From Paraburkholderia heleia NBRC 101817 (GTDB lineage: Bacteria; Pseudomonadota; Gammaproteobacteria; Burkholderiales; Burkholderiaceae): 64,000 nucleotides of DNA. Below the pieces are notes generated by a model. It did not search any database, was not told the DNA's origin, and was given only the letters and a program-made list of their open reading frames with translations. The DNA lies in the NCBI RefSeq assembly GCF_000739775.1, contig NZ_BBJH01000004.1, positions 186,001 to 250,000 of the forward strand, read 5' to 3'. The translations under genes were made by a program, and so were the position numbers. This document shows positions 1 through 9,029 of the stretch, piece after piece (the first letter of the stretch is position 1; each line of letters starts with the position of its first letter).

Positions 1-182
1 AGGTCTTCGGTCATCGGCATGCGCTTGAGCGCGTCTCTCGGCAGTTCCACGAGGGCCTGGCCGAGTTCCTGGAGCGCTTCCATGTCGCGCTTGAGCTGCG
101 ATTTGCTCGGGCGATCGTAGCCGTTGTCGTCCTGGTCGGCGACAGCGTCGTTCATCGGTTGAATGCGGGTTTTGCGTTTCAT
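1..182 (-). CDS. darP: DarP (YjgA/DUF615) ribosome-associated protein, N-terminal part
   Basis: Only the first 60 codons lie in the window; the gene runs off the left edge. The translation begins [10 protein letters not shown] and reaches [20 protein letters not shown], which matches the start of the YjgA/DarP family, a factor that joins late 50S ribosome assembly intermediates. The acidic, low-complexity stretch before SKSQLKRD is usual for the family. It is divergent from pmbA with about 280 bases between them, an arrangement I know from other Burkholderia. The family call is firm; the role comes from family knowledge, since the C-terminal half is not visible. Confidence 0.85.
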   Translation of the reverse strand, partial: MKRKTRIQPMNDAVADQDDNGYDRPSKSQLKRDMEALQELGQALVELPRDALKRMPMTED

Positions 183-459
183 GGGGCGTATTGTAGCGTG
201 CGCGCGCGTGCGGCTCGGGCAGGAAGGTGGCGGACGGCGGCGCCGGCGGCCCGATGCCGGGCGGGCGTCGGTGCGGTAGTTGGTGCGGTAGTTGGCGCGG
301 CGGCCGGGCGACGAAAGCGCCTGTGATGCGGGTTCACATACCTTGCTATGATCGCGGGATGCGCTTTGCGAACGCTGCGCGTTCCGAGGCACCAGAACCG
401 ATACCAGCGAAACACGACATCAGCGGGCCGCACCGGCCCAGAACCGGACCGTAACGACA

Positions 460-1830
460 ATGGCAGCAGACATCGAAGCCCGGCAACGCTTTTTCCCGCA
501 CACCCAGGACGAGCTCAAGGAGATTGCCCAAGACATCCTGCGGCACGCCAACGCGCTCGGCGCGAGCGACGCCGCGACCGAGATTTCCGAAGGCGACGGC
601 TTGTCCGTCTCGGTGCGGCGCGGCGAGGTCGAGACCATCGAGCACAACCGCGACAAGATGGTCGGCGTGACCGTCTATATCGGCAACAAGCGCGGCAATG
701 CGAGCACCTCGGATTTTTCGCCGCAGGCGCTCAAGGACACGGTGGCGGCCGCGTACAACATCGCGCGCTTCACCGCCGACGACGACTGCGCGGGCCTCGC
801 CGAGCGCGATCTGCTCGAAACCGCGCCGCGCGACCTCGACCTCTATCACCCGTGGAACCTGTCCGCCGACGAGGCCGTGGACATCGCGCGCCGCGCCGAA
901 GACGCGGCTTTCGCCGTCGACCCGCGCGTGAAGAACTCCGAAGGCGCGAGCGTGTCGGCACAGCATTCGCAGTTCGTGCTCGCCACCTCGGGCGGCTTCA
1001 TGCACGGCTACCCCTACTCGCGCCACTACATTTCGTGTGCGCCCATCGCAGGCGTTGGCCGCAACATGCAGCGCGACGACTGGTACACCTCGCGGCGCAG
1101 CGCGGCCGAGCTGGCCTCCCCCGAAGCCGTTGGGCGCTATGCGGCCGAGCGCGCGCTTTCGCGCCTGAACGCGCGCAGCCTCGACACGCGCAAGGTGCCG
1201 GTGCTGTTCGAGGCGCCGCTCGCCGCGGGCCTGCTGGGCGCGTTCGTGCAGGCCGTGAGCGGCGGCGCGCTGTACCGCAAGACGTCGTTCCTCGTCGACA
1301 GCCTGGGCAAGCCGGTGTTCGCGCCGCACATCCAGATCGTCGAGGACCCGCATGTGCCGCGCGCGGCCGGCAGCGCGCCGTTCGACGAAGAGGGCGTGCG
1401 CACGCAGCGCCGCGAGGTCGTGAAGGACGGCATCGTGCAGGGCTATTTCCTTTCGTCGTATTCGGCGCGCAAGCTCGGCATGCAGACCACGGGCAACGCC
1501 GGCGGCTCGCATAACCTGCAGCTCCAGAGCTCGCTCACGAAGCCCGAGGACGACTTCGAAGCGATGCTGAAGAAGCTCGGCACGGGCCTGTTGCTGACCG
1601 AGCTGATGGGGCAGGGCGTGAACTTCGTGACGGGCGACTATTCGCGCGGCGCGTCGGGCTTCTGGGTGGAGAACGGCAAGATCCAGTACCCGGTGGAGGA
1701 AATCACGGTGGCTTCCACGCTGCAGGAGATGTTCCACCACATCGTCGCCGTGGGCGCGGATACGCTCGCGCGCGGCACGCGTCAGACCGGCTCGGTGCTG
1801 ATCGAGAGGATGACGGTGGCGGGGCAGTAA
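460..1830 (+). CDS. pmbA: Metalloprotease TldD/E subunit TldE (PmbA)
   Basis: The 456-residue protein is the usual length for PmbA/TldE, the partner of TldD in a cytoplasmic complex that degrades unfolded peptides and, in enteric bacteria, matures microcin B17 and antagonises CcdB. The N-terminal domain (about residues 20-210) and the C-terminal domain with YFLSSYSARKLGMQTTGNAG and TGDYSRGASGFWVENG are typical. It has no HExxxH motif, as expected, because the zinc site sits in TldD, which is not in this window. The ATG at 460 is the first sensible start before the conserved LKEIAQDILRHANALGA segment. A strong hairpin follows the gene. Confidence 0.95.
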   Translation: MAADIEARQRFFPHTQDELKEIAQDILRHANALGASDAATEISEGDGLSVSVRRGEVETIEHNRDKMVGVTVYIGNKRGNASTSDFSPQALKDTVAAAYNIARFTADDDCAGLAERDLLETAPRDLDLYHPWNLSADEAVDIARRAEDAAFAVDPRVKNSEGASVSAQHSQFVLATSGGFMHGYPYSRHYISCAPIAGVGRNMQRDDWYTSRRSAAELASPEAVGRYAAERALSRLNARSLDTRKVPVLFEAPLAAGLLGAFVQAVSGGALYRKTSFLVDSLGKPVFAPHIQIVEDPHVPRAAGSAPFDEEGVRTQRREVVKDGIVQGYFLSSYSARKLGMQTTGNAGGSHNLQLQSSLTKPEDDFEAMLKKLGTGLLLTELMGQGVNFVTGDYSRGASGFWVENGKIQYPVEEITVASTLQEMFHHIVAVGADTLARGTRQTGSVLIERMTVAGQ

Positions 1831-1856
1831 GCGCCTTTTCCTCCGGCTCGATGAAA

Positions 1857-1888
1857 AACGGCACGCCCTGGCGTGCCGTTCTGCTTTT
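1857..1888. terminator. Bidirectional intrinsic terminator between pmbA and folA
   Basis: Arms AACGGCACG and CGTGCCGTT (1857-1880) enclose a six-base loop. On the plus strand CTGCTTTT follows. On the minus strand the hairpin is followed by TTTTT. It lies between convergent pmbA and folA and can serve both. Confidence 0.8.
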
Positions 1889-1931
1889 GGGGTGCCGCGC
1901 TGCGGCGCCGGGTCGGGCAGCGCCCCGCCGA

Positions 1932-2429
1932 TCAATCCCGCCGCACGTAGCGCACGAACGCGAAATCGAAGTCGTTCGGCGCATTCGCATGCAGCGTCTC
2001 GCGCGACGTTTCCTGCCACACGTCGGGGTCGGGCGCGGGGAAGGTGGCGTTGCCCTCGAAGTCCGCGGAGATTTCCGTCACCACGAGTTCGTGTGCGAGC
2101 CCGAGTCCCTCGCCGTAGAGCTGCGCGCCGCCGATCAGGTATGCCGTGGGCGCCTGATCCTGTGCCGCGAGCGCGAGCGCCTCGCCGAGGCTCGTGGCGG
2201 TGTCGCAGCCGGGAAAGCGCTTGCCCGCGTCGCGCGTCACGACGATGTTGCGGCGGCCCGGCAAGGCGCGGCCGATCGACTCGTGCGTTTTGCGGCCCAT
2301 GATGATGGGCGCGCCCATGGTGGTGCGCTTGAAGAACGCGAGGTCTTCGGGGAGCCGCCAGGGCAGCGCGTTGTCGCGGCCGATCACGCCGTTGCGGGCG
2401 CGCGCGACGATGAGGGTGAGCGTCGTCAT
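1932..2429 (-). CDS. folA: Dihydrofolate reductase
   Basis: The 165-residue protein reduces dihydrofolate to tetrahydrofolate with NADPH in the cytoplasm. The substrate-site segment [11 protein letters not shown] carries Trp24 and the conserved acidic Asp29. [18 protein letters not shown] is the cofactor-binding region, and [12 protein letters not shown] is the second NADPH loop. The length is normal for a chromosomal trimethoprim-sensitive type. Thymidylate synthase, its pathway partner, is about 10.6 kb away on the other side of the amyloid cassette. The start at 2429 has no good Shine-Dalgarno but begins directly before the first conserved beta strand. Confidence 0.97.
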   Translation of the reverse strand: MTTLTLIVARARNGVIGRDNALPWRLPEDLAFFKRTTMGAPIIMGRKTHESIGRALPGRRNIVVTRDAGKRFPGCDTATSLGEALALAAQDQAPTAYLIGGAQLYGEGLGLAHELVVTEISADFEGNATFPAPDPDVWQETSRETLHANAPNDFDFAFVRYVRRD

Positions 2430-2526
2430 CGAAAGGGTAGAGGTGCGAGGTTGTAAGCGGTTCGCAGCGATTCTACCTGAGCGCGCCGGGCGCCCAGGCG
2501 CGCTTGCCCCACGCGGGCCGGGTGTT

Positions 2527-4065
2527 TCAGTCGTGCGCGTCGGGCGGCAATTCCGCCTGGTTCTCCGCTTCGCCGCCGAAGAACGTTTTTTCGTCGCGCA
2601 GGCCGTGCGTGCCCATCAGGCGGTAAAGCGTCACGCGCGAGATGCCGAGATCGGCAGCGGCTTCCGTGAGCCGGTGCCGGTGCCGCAGCAGCGCCGCCTC
2701 GATCGCTCGCCGCTCCGCGGCCTCGCGCGCCTGCGCGAGCGTGACGGTCTGCTGCGCGGTGAAGTGCGCGAGATCGAGATCCTCCGCCGAGATCAGCTTG
2801 CTTTCGGCCATCACGATCGCGCGGCGCACGCGGTTGATGAGCTCGCGCACGTTGCCCGGCCAGTTGTAGTTGTACAGGGCCTCGATGGCGTCGGGCGTGA
2901 AGCCGCGGATGCGGCGCGCGCTGTCCTGCTTGAACTTGTGCAGCACGTGATGCGCGAGAATTTCGATGTCCTTGCCGCGCGCGCGCAGCGGCGGCTCGTC
3001 CACACGCAGCACGCACAGGCGGTGAAAGAGGTCGGCGCGAAAGCGTCCGTCGCGCATGGCCGCCTCGAGATCGACGTGGGTGGCCGAGATGATGCGCACG
3101 TCCACGGGAATCTGCTCGTGGCCGCCCAGGCGTTCGATCTTGCCTTCCTGCAAAAAGCGCAGCAGGCTTGCCTGGCTTTCCATCGGCAGGTCGCCGATTT
3201 CGTCGAGAAAGAGCGTGCCGCCGTTGGCCGATTCGACGCGCCCGATCTTGCGCTGGTTCGCGCCCGTGAACGCGCCGCGCTCGTAGCCGAACAGTTCGGA
3301 TTGCAAAAGATGATGCGGGATCGCGCCGCAGTTGATCGGCACGAACGTCGCCTTGCGCCGCGCGGAGCGCTCGTGGATCGCGAGCGCCGTCAGTTCCTTG
3401 CCGGTGCCCGATTCGCCCGAGATGAACACGGTGGCGTCGGTGTTGGCCACCTTGCGGATCGTGCGAAAAAGCTGCTGCATCGCCTCGCAGGTGCCGACCA
3501 TCTCGTCTTCGTCAGGGCTCCCGGCGGCGGCCGGCGTGTCGAGATCGCACAGCGACACCATGCCGAACGCGTGGCCCACGAGGTAATCGAGCGTGGCATG
3601 CGCGACCGGCACATGGACGTAGTCGAAGCAGTAGTGGCGGATCAGGCGGCGCACTTCGGCGTCGGTGAGGCGCGAATCGTCGGTGAGCGCGATCCATCCC
3701 ACCTGCTGCAGCCGCAGGATCGTCTCGAGGCCCGCGAACTCGCGCGGCGCGAAACCCGTGAGATCGACGATGCCGGCATAGGCCGCCTCCGGCTTCACGA
3801 GGCGCGAGGCCTCGTGCACCGTGCGCGCGGTCGCGACTTCCCAGCCGCGGCTCTTGAGGTATGCGCACAGCAGCGGGTCGGGCGTGCGCGCGACATACAG
3901 CAAGGTGCGCTCGAGGCCCGCCTCGGGCTTCGCATCGCGCGCGCGGCCGGCGTCGGGGCCATCCGCGGCAGGCGGCTGCCCGACCACGGCGAGACGCTGC
4001 CCCGCTCCGGCGAGCGGTGTCACAGTGGCGCCCAGATGTGGGGATTCGCGCACGATCGGCCTCAT
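2527..4065 (-). CDS. VpsR-type sigma-54-dependent activator, distal gene of the amyloid operon
   Basis: The 512-residue protein has a Pro/Ala-rich N-terminal extension of about 52 residues, a degenerate receiver-like VpsR domain (about 53-180), a sigma-54 AAA+ domain (about 187-420) and a C-terminal Fis-type helix-turn-helix ([15 protein letters not shown]). The Walker A GESGTGKE (217-224), the sigma-54 contact loop GAFTGA (264-269) and the Walker [13 protein letters not shown] are intact, so it should remodel sigma-54 RNA polymerase. Its closest relative is the activator at 11366-12751; the AAA+ halves are nearly identical by eye. I place the start at the ATG at 4065, which leaves four bases after the fapF stop. 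An in-frame start at 4116 would overlap fapF by 47 bases. VpsR relatives respond to cyclic di-GMP; here that is inference. Confidence 0.88.
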   Translation of the reverse strand: MRPIVRESPHLGATVTPLAGAGQRLAVVGQPPAADGPDAGRARDAKPEAGLERTLLYVARTPDPLLCAYLKSRGWEVATARTVHEASRLVKPEAAYAGIVDLTGFAPREFAGLETILRLQQVGWIALTDDSRLTDAEVRRLIRHYCFDYVHVPVAHATLDYLVGHAFGMVSLCDLDTPAAAGSPDEDEMVGTCEAMQQLFRTIRKVANTDATVFISGESGTGKELTALAIHERSARRKATFVPINCGAIPHHLLQSELFGYERGAFTGANQRKIGRVESANGGTLFLDEIGDLPMESQASLLRFLQEGKIERLGGHEQIPVDVRIISATHVDLEAAMRDGRFRADLFHRLCVLRVDEPPLRARGKDIEILAHHVLHKFKQDSARRIRGFTPDAIEALYNYNWPGNVRELINRVRRAIVMAESKLISAEDLDLAHFTAQQTVTLAQAREAAERRAIEAALLRHRHRLTEAAADLGISRVTLYRLMGTHGLRDEKTFFGGEAENQAELPPDAHD

Positions 4066-4069
4066 GTCA

Positions 4070-5572
4070 TCAGAAGGTGTAGGGGAAGCGCACGCCGACG
4101 ACGAAGTTCGGTGCATCGGGCGTGAGCCCGACGGACACCGCGCCGTTGATCGTCAGGTGCTTGTTGACCACGTGATTCAGGCCGAAGTTGAGCACCGAGG
4201 CCGTCGTTTCGCTGCCCGGCACGCCAGTCCAGCTGCCGCCCGGCGCCCTGGTCTTCGACTGCGGCTCGATGGCCATGGTGTACGAGATGCTCGCCGAGTC
4301 CTTGTCCGAGAAGGCAAGCGCGACGCCGCCGCCGAACTGGATGATGTCGCCGAGCTTCACTTCGGCCGGCTCGGTCTGCCCGATCACCGAGGAGATGTCG
4401 GAGAACGAGCGCGAGATGTTGTACGTGTACGAGAAGCTGCCGAACAGCACCACGGGGTCGTAGGTCTTCAGCACCGAGACGCCGGCCGTCACGTTCCAGA
4501 AGCCCGTGCCTGTGGGCAGCTTGCTGGGGGCGACGAGATTGGTATTGTCGGGCGTGATCTGCTGAACCTTGATGCCGAACGGCGAGGTGCCGGTCGCCGT
4601 CTTCACGCGCAGGCTGCCGACCACGTCCGGAATGTTGTTGGTTTCCTTCAGGAACTGGTAGTAGATCCCGAAGTTCACGTCGCCGATGGCGTTCGAATTG
4701 ACCGACGCATCCGTGAGCGTGCTGGCCGAGCCGCCCGCGCCGCCGACGATGAAGGTGCTGTGCCGGTAGACGTAAGGCACGTCCACATCGATGCTCATGC
4801 GGTCGGTGAGGCCGTAGCGCGTATCGAGGTCGGCCGTGATCGTGTGCGACTTGGTCTGCCCCAGATTGATGTTGCCGAGGAAGATCGCGTCGAGTGCAAG
4901 AAAGCCTGAAAGCTGCAGCTGGCGGCGATCGTAGTAACTGTCGCTGATGCCCCAGTCCAATGTCAGCTTGTGGTCGAAGAGCGGCGCATGCTCGCGCTGC
5001 ACGACTGCTTCTTCGGCTTGCGTGCGGGACGGCTCGGCGCTCTTTTGCGTCTCGCCCACGGTCGGGCTGCCGTTGTTGGGATTCACGCCCGGGTTGATAC
5101 CCACGGGCGCGCCCTGCTGCGGCCCGCTCGCGGCCGAGGTGCCGGTCGCGCCGTTGGTCACGCCCGCGTCGGGCGAGGGCGGATTGACCGGCACGCCCGT
5201 GGCCGTGCCGGTGAGCGCTCCCGGCGCCGTCGCGCCCGGCAGCGCCTGGGCGAGCGGTGGCAGGGGCACAGGCAGACCGTCTGCGCCCGGCTGTTCTGCG
5301 ACCGTTGCGTCGGAAGCGGCATCGGGCGCGCCTGCGCCCGGCATGCCGCGGCCGCGCTGCGCCATTTCGAGGTTCGTCACCTGGCGCTCGAGTGACTGGA
5401 TTTGCCGCTGCTGCTCGTCGACCACGCGCATGAGCGTATTCAGGCGCTCTTCGATCGACTGGCTTTGTAGCGCCTGCGCGTGGGCGGACTGCGAGAGCGC
5501 GAATAACAAAACAGCTGCTGGAATGGCGGCCAGCGACACGTGTGGCGCGGCCGCCCTGGACATCATCTTCAT
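4070..5572 (-). CDS. fapF: FapF-like outer-membrane amyloid secretion pore
   Basis: The 500-residue protein starts with a signal peptide ending SAHA-Q (about residue 33). A short coiled coil follows (SIEERLNTLMRVVDEQQRQ onward, about 39-71), then a Pro/Ala/Gly-rich linker (about 75-185) and a beta-barrel (about 200-500) of alternating hydrophobic strands ending VVGVRFPYTF with a terminal Phe. This plug, linker and barrel order is that of FapF, the pore that exports Fap amyloid subunits. The start chosen has GGGGGAAG five bases upstream. A GTG at 5635 behind a strong GAAGGAGGAG would add 21 residues before the signal peptide and cannot be excluded. It lies between the fapE-like gene and the activator gene. 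Confidence 0.88.
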   Translation of the reverse strand: MKMMSRAAAPHVSLAAIPAAVLLFALSQSAHAQALQSQSIEERLNTLMRVVDEQQRQIQSLERQVTNLEMAQRGRGMPGAGAPDAASDATVAEQPGADGLPVPLPPLAQALPGATAPGALTGTATGVPVNPPSPDAGVTNGATGTSAASGPQQGAPVGINPGVNPNNGSPTVGETQKSAEPSRTQAEEAVVQREHAPLFDHKLTLDWGISDSYYDRRQLQLSGFLALDAIFLGNINLGQTKSHTITADLDTRYGLTDRMSIDVDVPYVYRHSTFIVGGAGGSASTLTDASVNSNAIGDVNFGIYYQFLKETNNIPDVVGSLRVKTATGTSPFGIKVQQITPDNTNLVAPSKLPTGTGFWNVTAGVSVLKTYDPVVLFGSFSYTYNISRSFSDISSVIGQTEPAEVKLGDIIQFGGGVALAFSDKDSASISYTMAIEPQSKTRAPGGSWTGVPGSETTASVLNFGLNHVVNKHLTINGAVSVGLTPDAPNFVVGVRFPYTF

Positions 5573-5727
5573 TGTTCTTCCCCCGGGATCGAATGCGGGC
5601 GCCAACCGGAACCCCCAGGTCCCACGCCCGCGCACGTCGATGCTCCTCCTTCAAAGTCCTGCGTCTCGCGCGGGTCCTCGCCCGCGTGGTGGTCTCCTTG
5701 GTGGTACGTCTCGTTCTGAGCCCTCGG

Positions 5728-6573
5728 TTAATGGAGATTTCGCAGCGCCTGTAATACGCCGGTTTGCCGGATCATTTGCGACGTCATCTGCTGCGTCTGC
5801 AGACTCAGTTGCAGCTGGTTGGCGACCTGCTGGTTATTGCCTGCGACCTGGAGTAGCTGGGCGATCGCGCCCGCCTGTTGCGCGCTGCCCGGCATGATGT
5901 TCTGCGTGGCGATGCCCGCCGGCGTTTGCAGCGTCACGTTGACGCCGTTACTGCCGAACGAGATGCCCGCTTTGATGCTGCCGGTCGCGTTCGATGCCGA
6001 CGCGCTCGTCTGGTTGGCGGCGCCTGGCAGACTGGCGAGCTGCGGCGCGTTGTTGTCATAGGAGAGGGTTGCGGCATTGGCGCCCGTATTGCCGTTGCCG
6101 GCCACCTGGGTGATCTGCGAGACGCCGTTGACCGAGACGTTCTGGCCGCCGGTGGCCGTCGCGTTCGGGTTGGCGCCGCTATTTGCGCCCGTGGTCCCGC
6201 CCTGTGACGGGTCGATCACGGTGGCATACGTCTTCACCTGCGCGCTCACCTGGTTGGCCGCGTTCTGGGCGACCGCGAGCGCGCCTTGCGCGACTGCGGT
6301 CGCGCCATTTGGCAATTGCCATTGAGAAAGCAGGTTCAGAACGAACCCGGAAATCATGTCGCTGCCGGCATATTTGCCGGTCTGATGCGCGAGCACGTCG
6401 TCGCCGACGGCTTCGCAGCGGATGCCTTGCGCCTGCGCGTCGGCGTTCGAGAGAAACGCCGGCATCGGTTGCGGCAAGCCGATGCCTTCAGCCGCTGGCG
6501 CACCGCTCGAAAAAGCGCAGGCGAGCGCGGAGACGGCTGCCGCGATGCCACACTGTGAGAGGTTGCGTTTCAT
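5728..6573 (-). CDS. FapE-like secreted amyloid-system protein
   Basis: The 281-residue protein has a cleavable signal peptide (about residues 1-28). The motif VGDDVLAHQTGK (56-67) resembles a motif in the first gene of the operon and a C39-type leader. A hydrophobic stretch, GSDMISGFVLNLLSQW, follows, and then an Ala/Asn/Gln/Thr-rich body with NVSVNGVSQITQVAGNGNTG, a degenerate version of the amyloid repeat. The C terminus is Gln-rich (LQLSLQTQQMTSQMIRQ). Position between fapD and fapF and the composition suggest FapE, a low-abundance component of Fap fibres. No catalytic motif is seen. The ATG at 6573 is 13 bases after the fapD stop. Confidence 0.7.
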   Translation of the reverse strand: MKRNLSQCGIAAAVSALACAFSSGAPAAEGIGLPQPMPAFLSNADAQAQGIRCEAVGDDVLAHQTGKYAGSDMISGFVLNLLSQWQLPNGATAVAQGALAVAQNAANQVSAQVKTYATVIDPSQGGTTGANSGANPNATATGGQNVSVNGVSQITQVAGNGNTGANAATLSYDNNAPQLASLPGAANQTSASASNATGSIKAGISFGSNGVNVTLQTPAGIATQNIMPGSAQQAGAIAQLLQVAGNNQQVANQLQLSLQTQQMTSQMIRQTGVLQALRNLH

Positions 6574-6586
6574 GATTCTTCGGACT

Positions 6587-7309
6587 TCAGAACATGACGG
6601 CCTTATCGAGGCCGTATTCGAAGAAGGGAGTCGCCGCAGTGCCATTGAGCAAGGCTTGTTCACGCAGCTTGAGCGCGAGCGACTCGTTGTTCTGCAACAG
6701 CGGAGAGTCCTCCAGGAACGGTTTGCCGAGCACCGCGAAGACGAGGCCGTTCCACGTCCTGGCGAAATCGTCTTCGGCGACGATACGGTTGCCGAGCGCG
6801 GGGTCCGCAATGAAGATGCGGCCGTTCTCGGCGTGCTTGACGATCACGAAGTGCTCATAGCCATCGATGTTCATGAGCACCAGCACGGGAATCTGCAGGT
6901 GGTAGAGCGCGTCGGTGTTGACGCGAAAACCGCGGCCGCGCAAGCCGATCGTCTCGACGAACTTCTTCATGTCGAGCATGGAGAAGCCGTTCTTGACGAC
7001 CACCTCGGGCGTGGAGAACACCATCATCTGGCGGATCAGCTCAGGTTCGGGGATGTCGATGCCGTAGCCGTACTTGAGCAGGGTGGCGAGTGCGGCGGCG
7101 CCGCAGCTGTAGTCATACTGCTGGCTGACGATGCTGCGATAGCGCAGGTCCCGCATCGAGTGGACCGGAAGCTTCACCGGCACGCCGATGAGGTGGGTCG
7201 CGTCGAGCGTCGACTGCTGCGCATGCACAGGCACAAGGGCCGCGCTGGCCGAGAGCGTCAGCGCGACGACAAACATCCTTGAGGCCGGGGTCGATACGGG
7301 CCCGGACAT
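6587..7309 (-). CDS. fapD: FapD-like secreted C39-family cysteine peptidase
   Basis: The 240-residue protein has an N-terminal signal peptide (about 1-30) and one C39 peptidase domain. The catalytic Cys69 lies in QYDYSCGAAALATLL, His153 in GYEHFVIVKH, and Asp169 in FIADPALGNR. No ABC transporter domain is present, so it acts as a free periplasmic peptidase, as described for FapD in Fap biogenesis. Its substrates are probably operon proteins; two of them carry a double-glycine-leader-like motif. AGGAGA lies six bases before the ATG at 7309. The gene is separated from the major subunit gene by 115 bases that hold a strong hairpin. Confidence 0.9.
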   Translation of the reverse strand: MSGPVSTPASRMFVVALTLSASAALVPVHAQQSTLDATHLIGVPVKLPVHSMRDLRYRSIVSQQYDYSCGAAALATLLKYGYGIDIPEPELIRQMMVFSTPEVVVKNGFSMLDMKKFVETIGLRGRGFRVNTDALYHLQIPVLVLMNIDGYEHFVIVKHAENGRIFIADPALGNRIVAEDDFARTWNGLVFAVLGKPFLEDSPLLQNNESLALKLREQALLNGTAATPFFEYGLDKAVMF

Positions 7310-7332
7310 GGTGGTCTCCTGCCTTCTGGTAT

Positions 7333-7364
7333 GCGCGCCGGCTGCGGTGGGACAGCCGGCGCGC
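7333..7364 (-). promoter_or_regulatory. Strong intra-operon hairpin between the major subunit gene and fapD
   Basis: Perfect 12-base arms GCGCGCCGGCTG and CAGCCGGCGCGC flank an eight-base loop, with no U-tract after them. It sits downstream of the amyloid-subunit stop codon and about 25 bases before the fapD Shine-Dalgarno. Such a structure could protect the upstream message from 3' decay or reduce read-through, raising the ratio of subunit to secretion machinery. The function is inferred. Confidence 0.6.
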
Positions 7365-7424
7365 GTTGCTTGCTGCGTTTTCTGCCTGGAGCGAGCCCAG
7401 TTCCTGCAGTGCTGCCAGCCGTGC

Positions 7425-9002
7425 TTAGTGGCCGTTGTTCATCGCGGCGATTGCCATGCCGTTGTGCTGCAGGTTGCCGATGCCGCCGGCAATGTTCACG
7501 CCGATGTTGCCTTGCGCGCCGGTGAGCGTATTGGCGCCGAGGCTGGCCGTACCCTGGAACTGGCCAGTCGCGGTCATGGCGGCGTTTTGCGAGTTGTTAT
7601 CCGTCGCGACCATCGCAACCGTCGAGAAGTCCCCCTTGGTTGCCGTCGTCACGGAGCCGGCGAGGCTGTTGTTCTGCGCGTTGCCGATGCCGGATGCGAC
7701 GTTCACGCCGACGTTGCCCGATACGTTGGCGAGCGAGCCGTCGCCGACCGACGCGTTCAGATTGAAGTTCTTCACGGTGGCCTTACCGCTGGAGGCTTGC
7801 GTGTTGAAGATCTGCGCGTTGCCGAACACGTTGCCCATGTCGACAGAAGCGAGCGCGACGTCGTTGCTTTGTGCGTTGTTGATGCCTTCCGCGATGTTCA
7901 CGCCGAGGTTGCCCGTCACGCCGGTTGCCGCGCCGCTGCCGGTGTTGGCGTCGAGCGTGCCTGCCTGTTGCGTGTTGATGTGCTGCGTGACGGAGCCCGT
8001 GGTGTGTTCGTCGACGGTGTTGAGCGAGTCGCTCACGTTGTAGCCCCAGCTCTTGCTCGAGCTCGAGCTGTGCGACGACGAGTGGCTATGCGAATCCGAG
8101 CTGGAGCTCGACGCGCTGTACATGGAAGCGTACGTGCTCGACGAGTTCTTCGACTTTTCGCTCGTACCGTTCACGCTTGCCGAGAGGGCGGCGCTGGCCG
8201 TGCCGTCAGCATGAGCCGTGTTGGCGGTGGTCGAGCTGTTGCTCGTATTCTTGTTGTTGTTCACGGCCCACGCTGCGCCGACGTTCGTCGTGTCGCTGTT
8301 GTTATGCGAGTTGGTCGTCGTGTGCGACGTGCTTTCCGAGCCGCTGAGGTTGATGCCGGCCGAGCCGTTCTTGTAGTTGCCGCTATGCGACCATGATGCG
8401 TTGGCCTGGAGGCTGCCATTGCCGCTTTGCGACTTCGTCGACGTGTTGTTGCCGACGCTGCTGTAGCTCGTGCCAAGGGCCGCGCTGCCTGTGTCGCTAT
8501 AGGTGCTGGCAGTCGTGTGGTCATGCGTGCTGCCATTGTCGGTTGCGACGTGATAGTTGGCGTTCACGCTTGCGTTGAAGGTCTTGCCGAAGCTCGAGTT
8601 GCTCGACGAGCTCTTCGAGGTCGACGCGTTGACTTGATGCGAGTGCGACGAACTGCTCGACGAAGACGAACTGCCCGACTCGCTCGAGCTCGAGGACTTC
8701 GAGAAGGAATTGCTGCCCGTGCCCGTCACGCTCCACGTGGTGTTGTTCACTGCCGTGGTGATCTTGCCGCTCTCGTAGCTTTGTGCCTGCGGAAGGAGCG
8801 TGCCGCCACCGGTCATCTGGTTGTTGTTGATGACGGCGCCTGCGGTGCTCGAAACCGAAACGCAGCCGAAGAGTGTGACGAAGCCTTCGATGCCGACGTA
8901 TTGGGTGACGCCTGTGGCGTTAAAGAGATACGCCGAATTGGCTGCGTGAGCGGAACCTGCCGCCGACGCAAGAACTGCCGCTGCTATGAGGGTGCGCTTC
9001 AT
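7425..9002 (-). CDS. fapC: FapC-like amyloid subunit with extreme Ser/Asn/His-rich region
   Basis: The 525-residue protein has a signal peptide (1-21, ending AHA-A), a short N-terminal segment with the only Cys (47), then a very hydrophilic Ser/Asn/Thr/His-rich stretch (about 95-345) with runs of Ser and SHSH clusters. The C-terminal third holds three repeats: GNLGVNIAEGINNAQSN (364-380), GNVGVNVASGIGNAQNN (429-445) and GNIGVNIAGGIGNLQHN (498-514), spaced 65-69 residues. These match the Gln/Asn-containing repeats of Pseudomonas FapB/FapC that form the amyloid core. The terminal CxxC of Pseudomonas FapC is absent. GGAG precedes the ATG. Following genes are fapD, a fapE-like gene and fapF. Confidence 0.85.
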   Translation of the reverse strand: MKRTLIAAAVLASAAGSAHAANSAYLFNATGVTQYVGIEGFVTLFGCVSVSSTAGAVINNNQMTGGGTLLPQAQSYESGKITTAVNNTTWSVTGTGSNSFSKSSSSSESGSSSSSSSSSHSHQVNASTSKSSSSNSSFGKTFNASVNANYHVATDNGSTHDHTTASTYSDTGSAALGTSYSSVGNNTSTKSQSGNGSLQANASWSHSGNYKNGSAGINLSGSESTSHTTTNSHNNSDTTNVGAAWAVNNNKNTSNSSTTANTAHADGTASAALSASVNGTSEKSKNSSSTYASMYSASSSSSDSHSHSSSHSSSSSKSWGYNVSDSLNTVDEHTTGSVTQHINTQQAGTLDANTGSGAATGVTGNLGVNIAEGINNAQSNDVALASVDMGNVFGNAQIFNTQASSGKATVKNFNLNASVGDGSLANVSGNVGVNVASGIGNAQNNSLAGSVTTATKGDFSTVAMVATDNNSQNAAMTATGQFQGTASLGANTLTGAQGNIGVNIAGGIGNLQHNGMAIAAMNNGH

Positions 9003-9029
9003 GATTTCGCTCCGATACTGAGTGGTCAG

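Noticed and set aside
346..2019. A 557-codon minus-strand frame opposite pmbA
   Set aside because: High-GC shadow frame, rich in Arg and Ala, without motifs; pmbA is unambiguous.
4066..4116. Upstream start for the distal activator gene
   Set aside because: It would overlap fapF by 47 bases, and the residues are the reading of the fapF 3' end in another frame.
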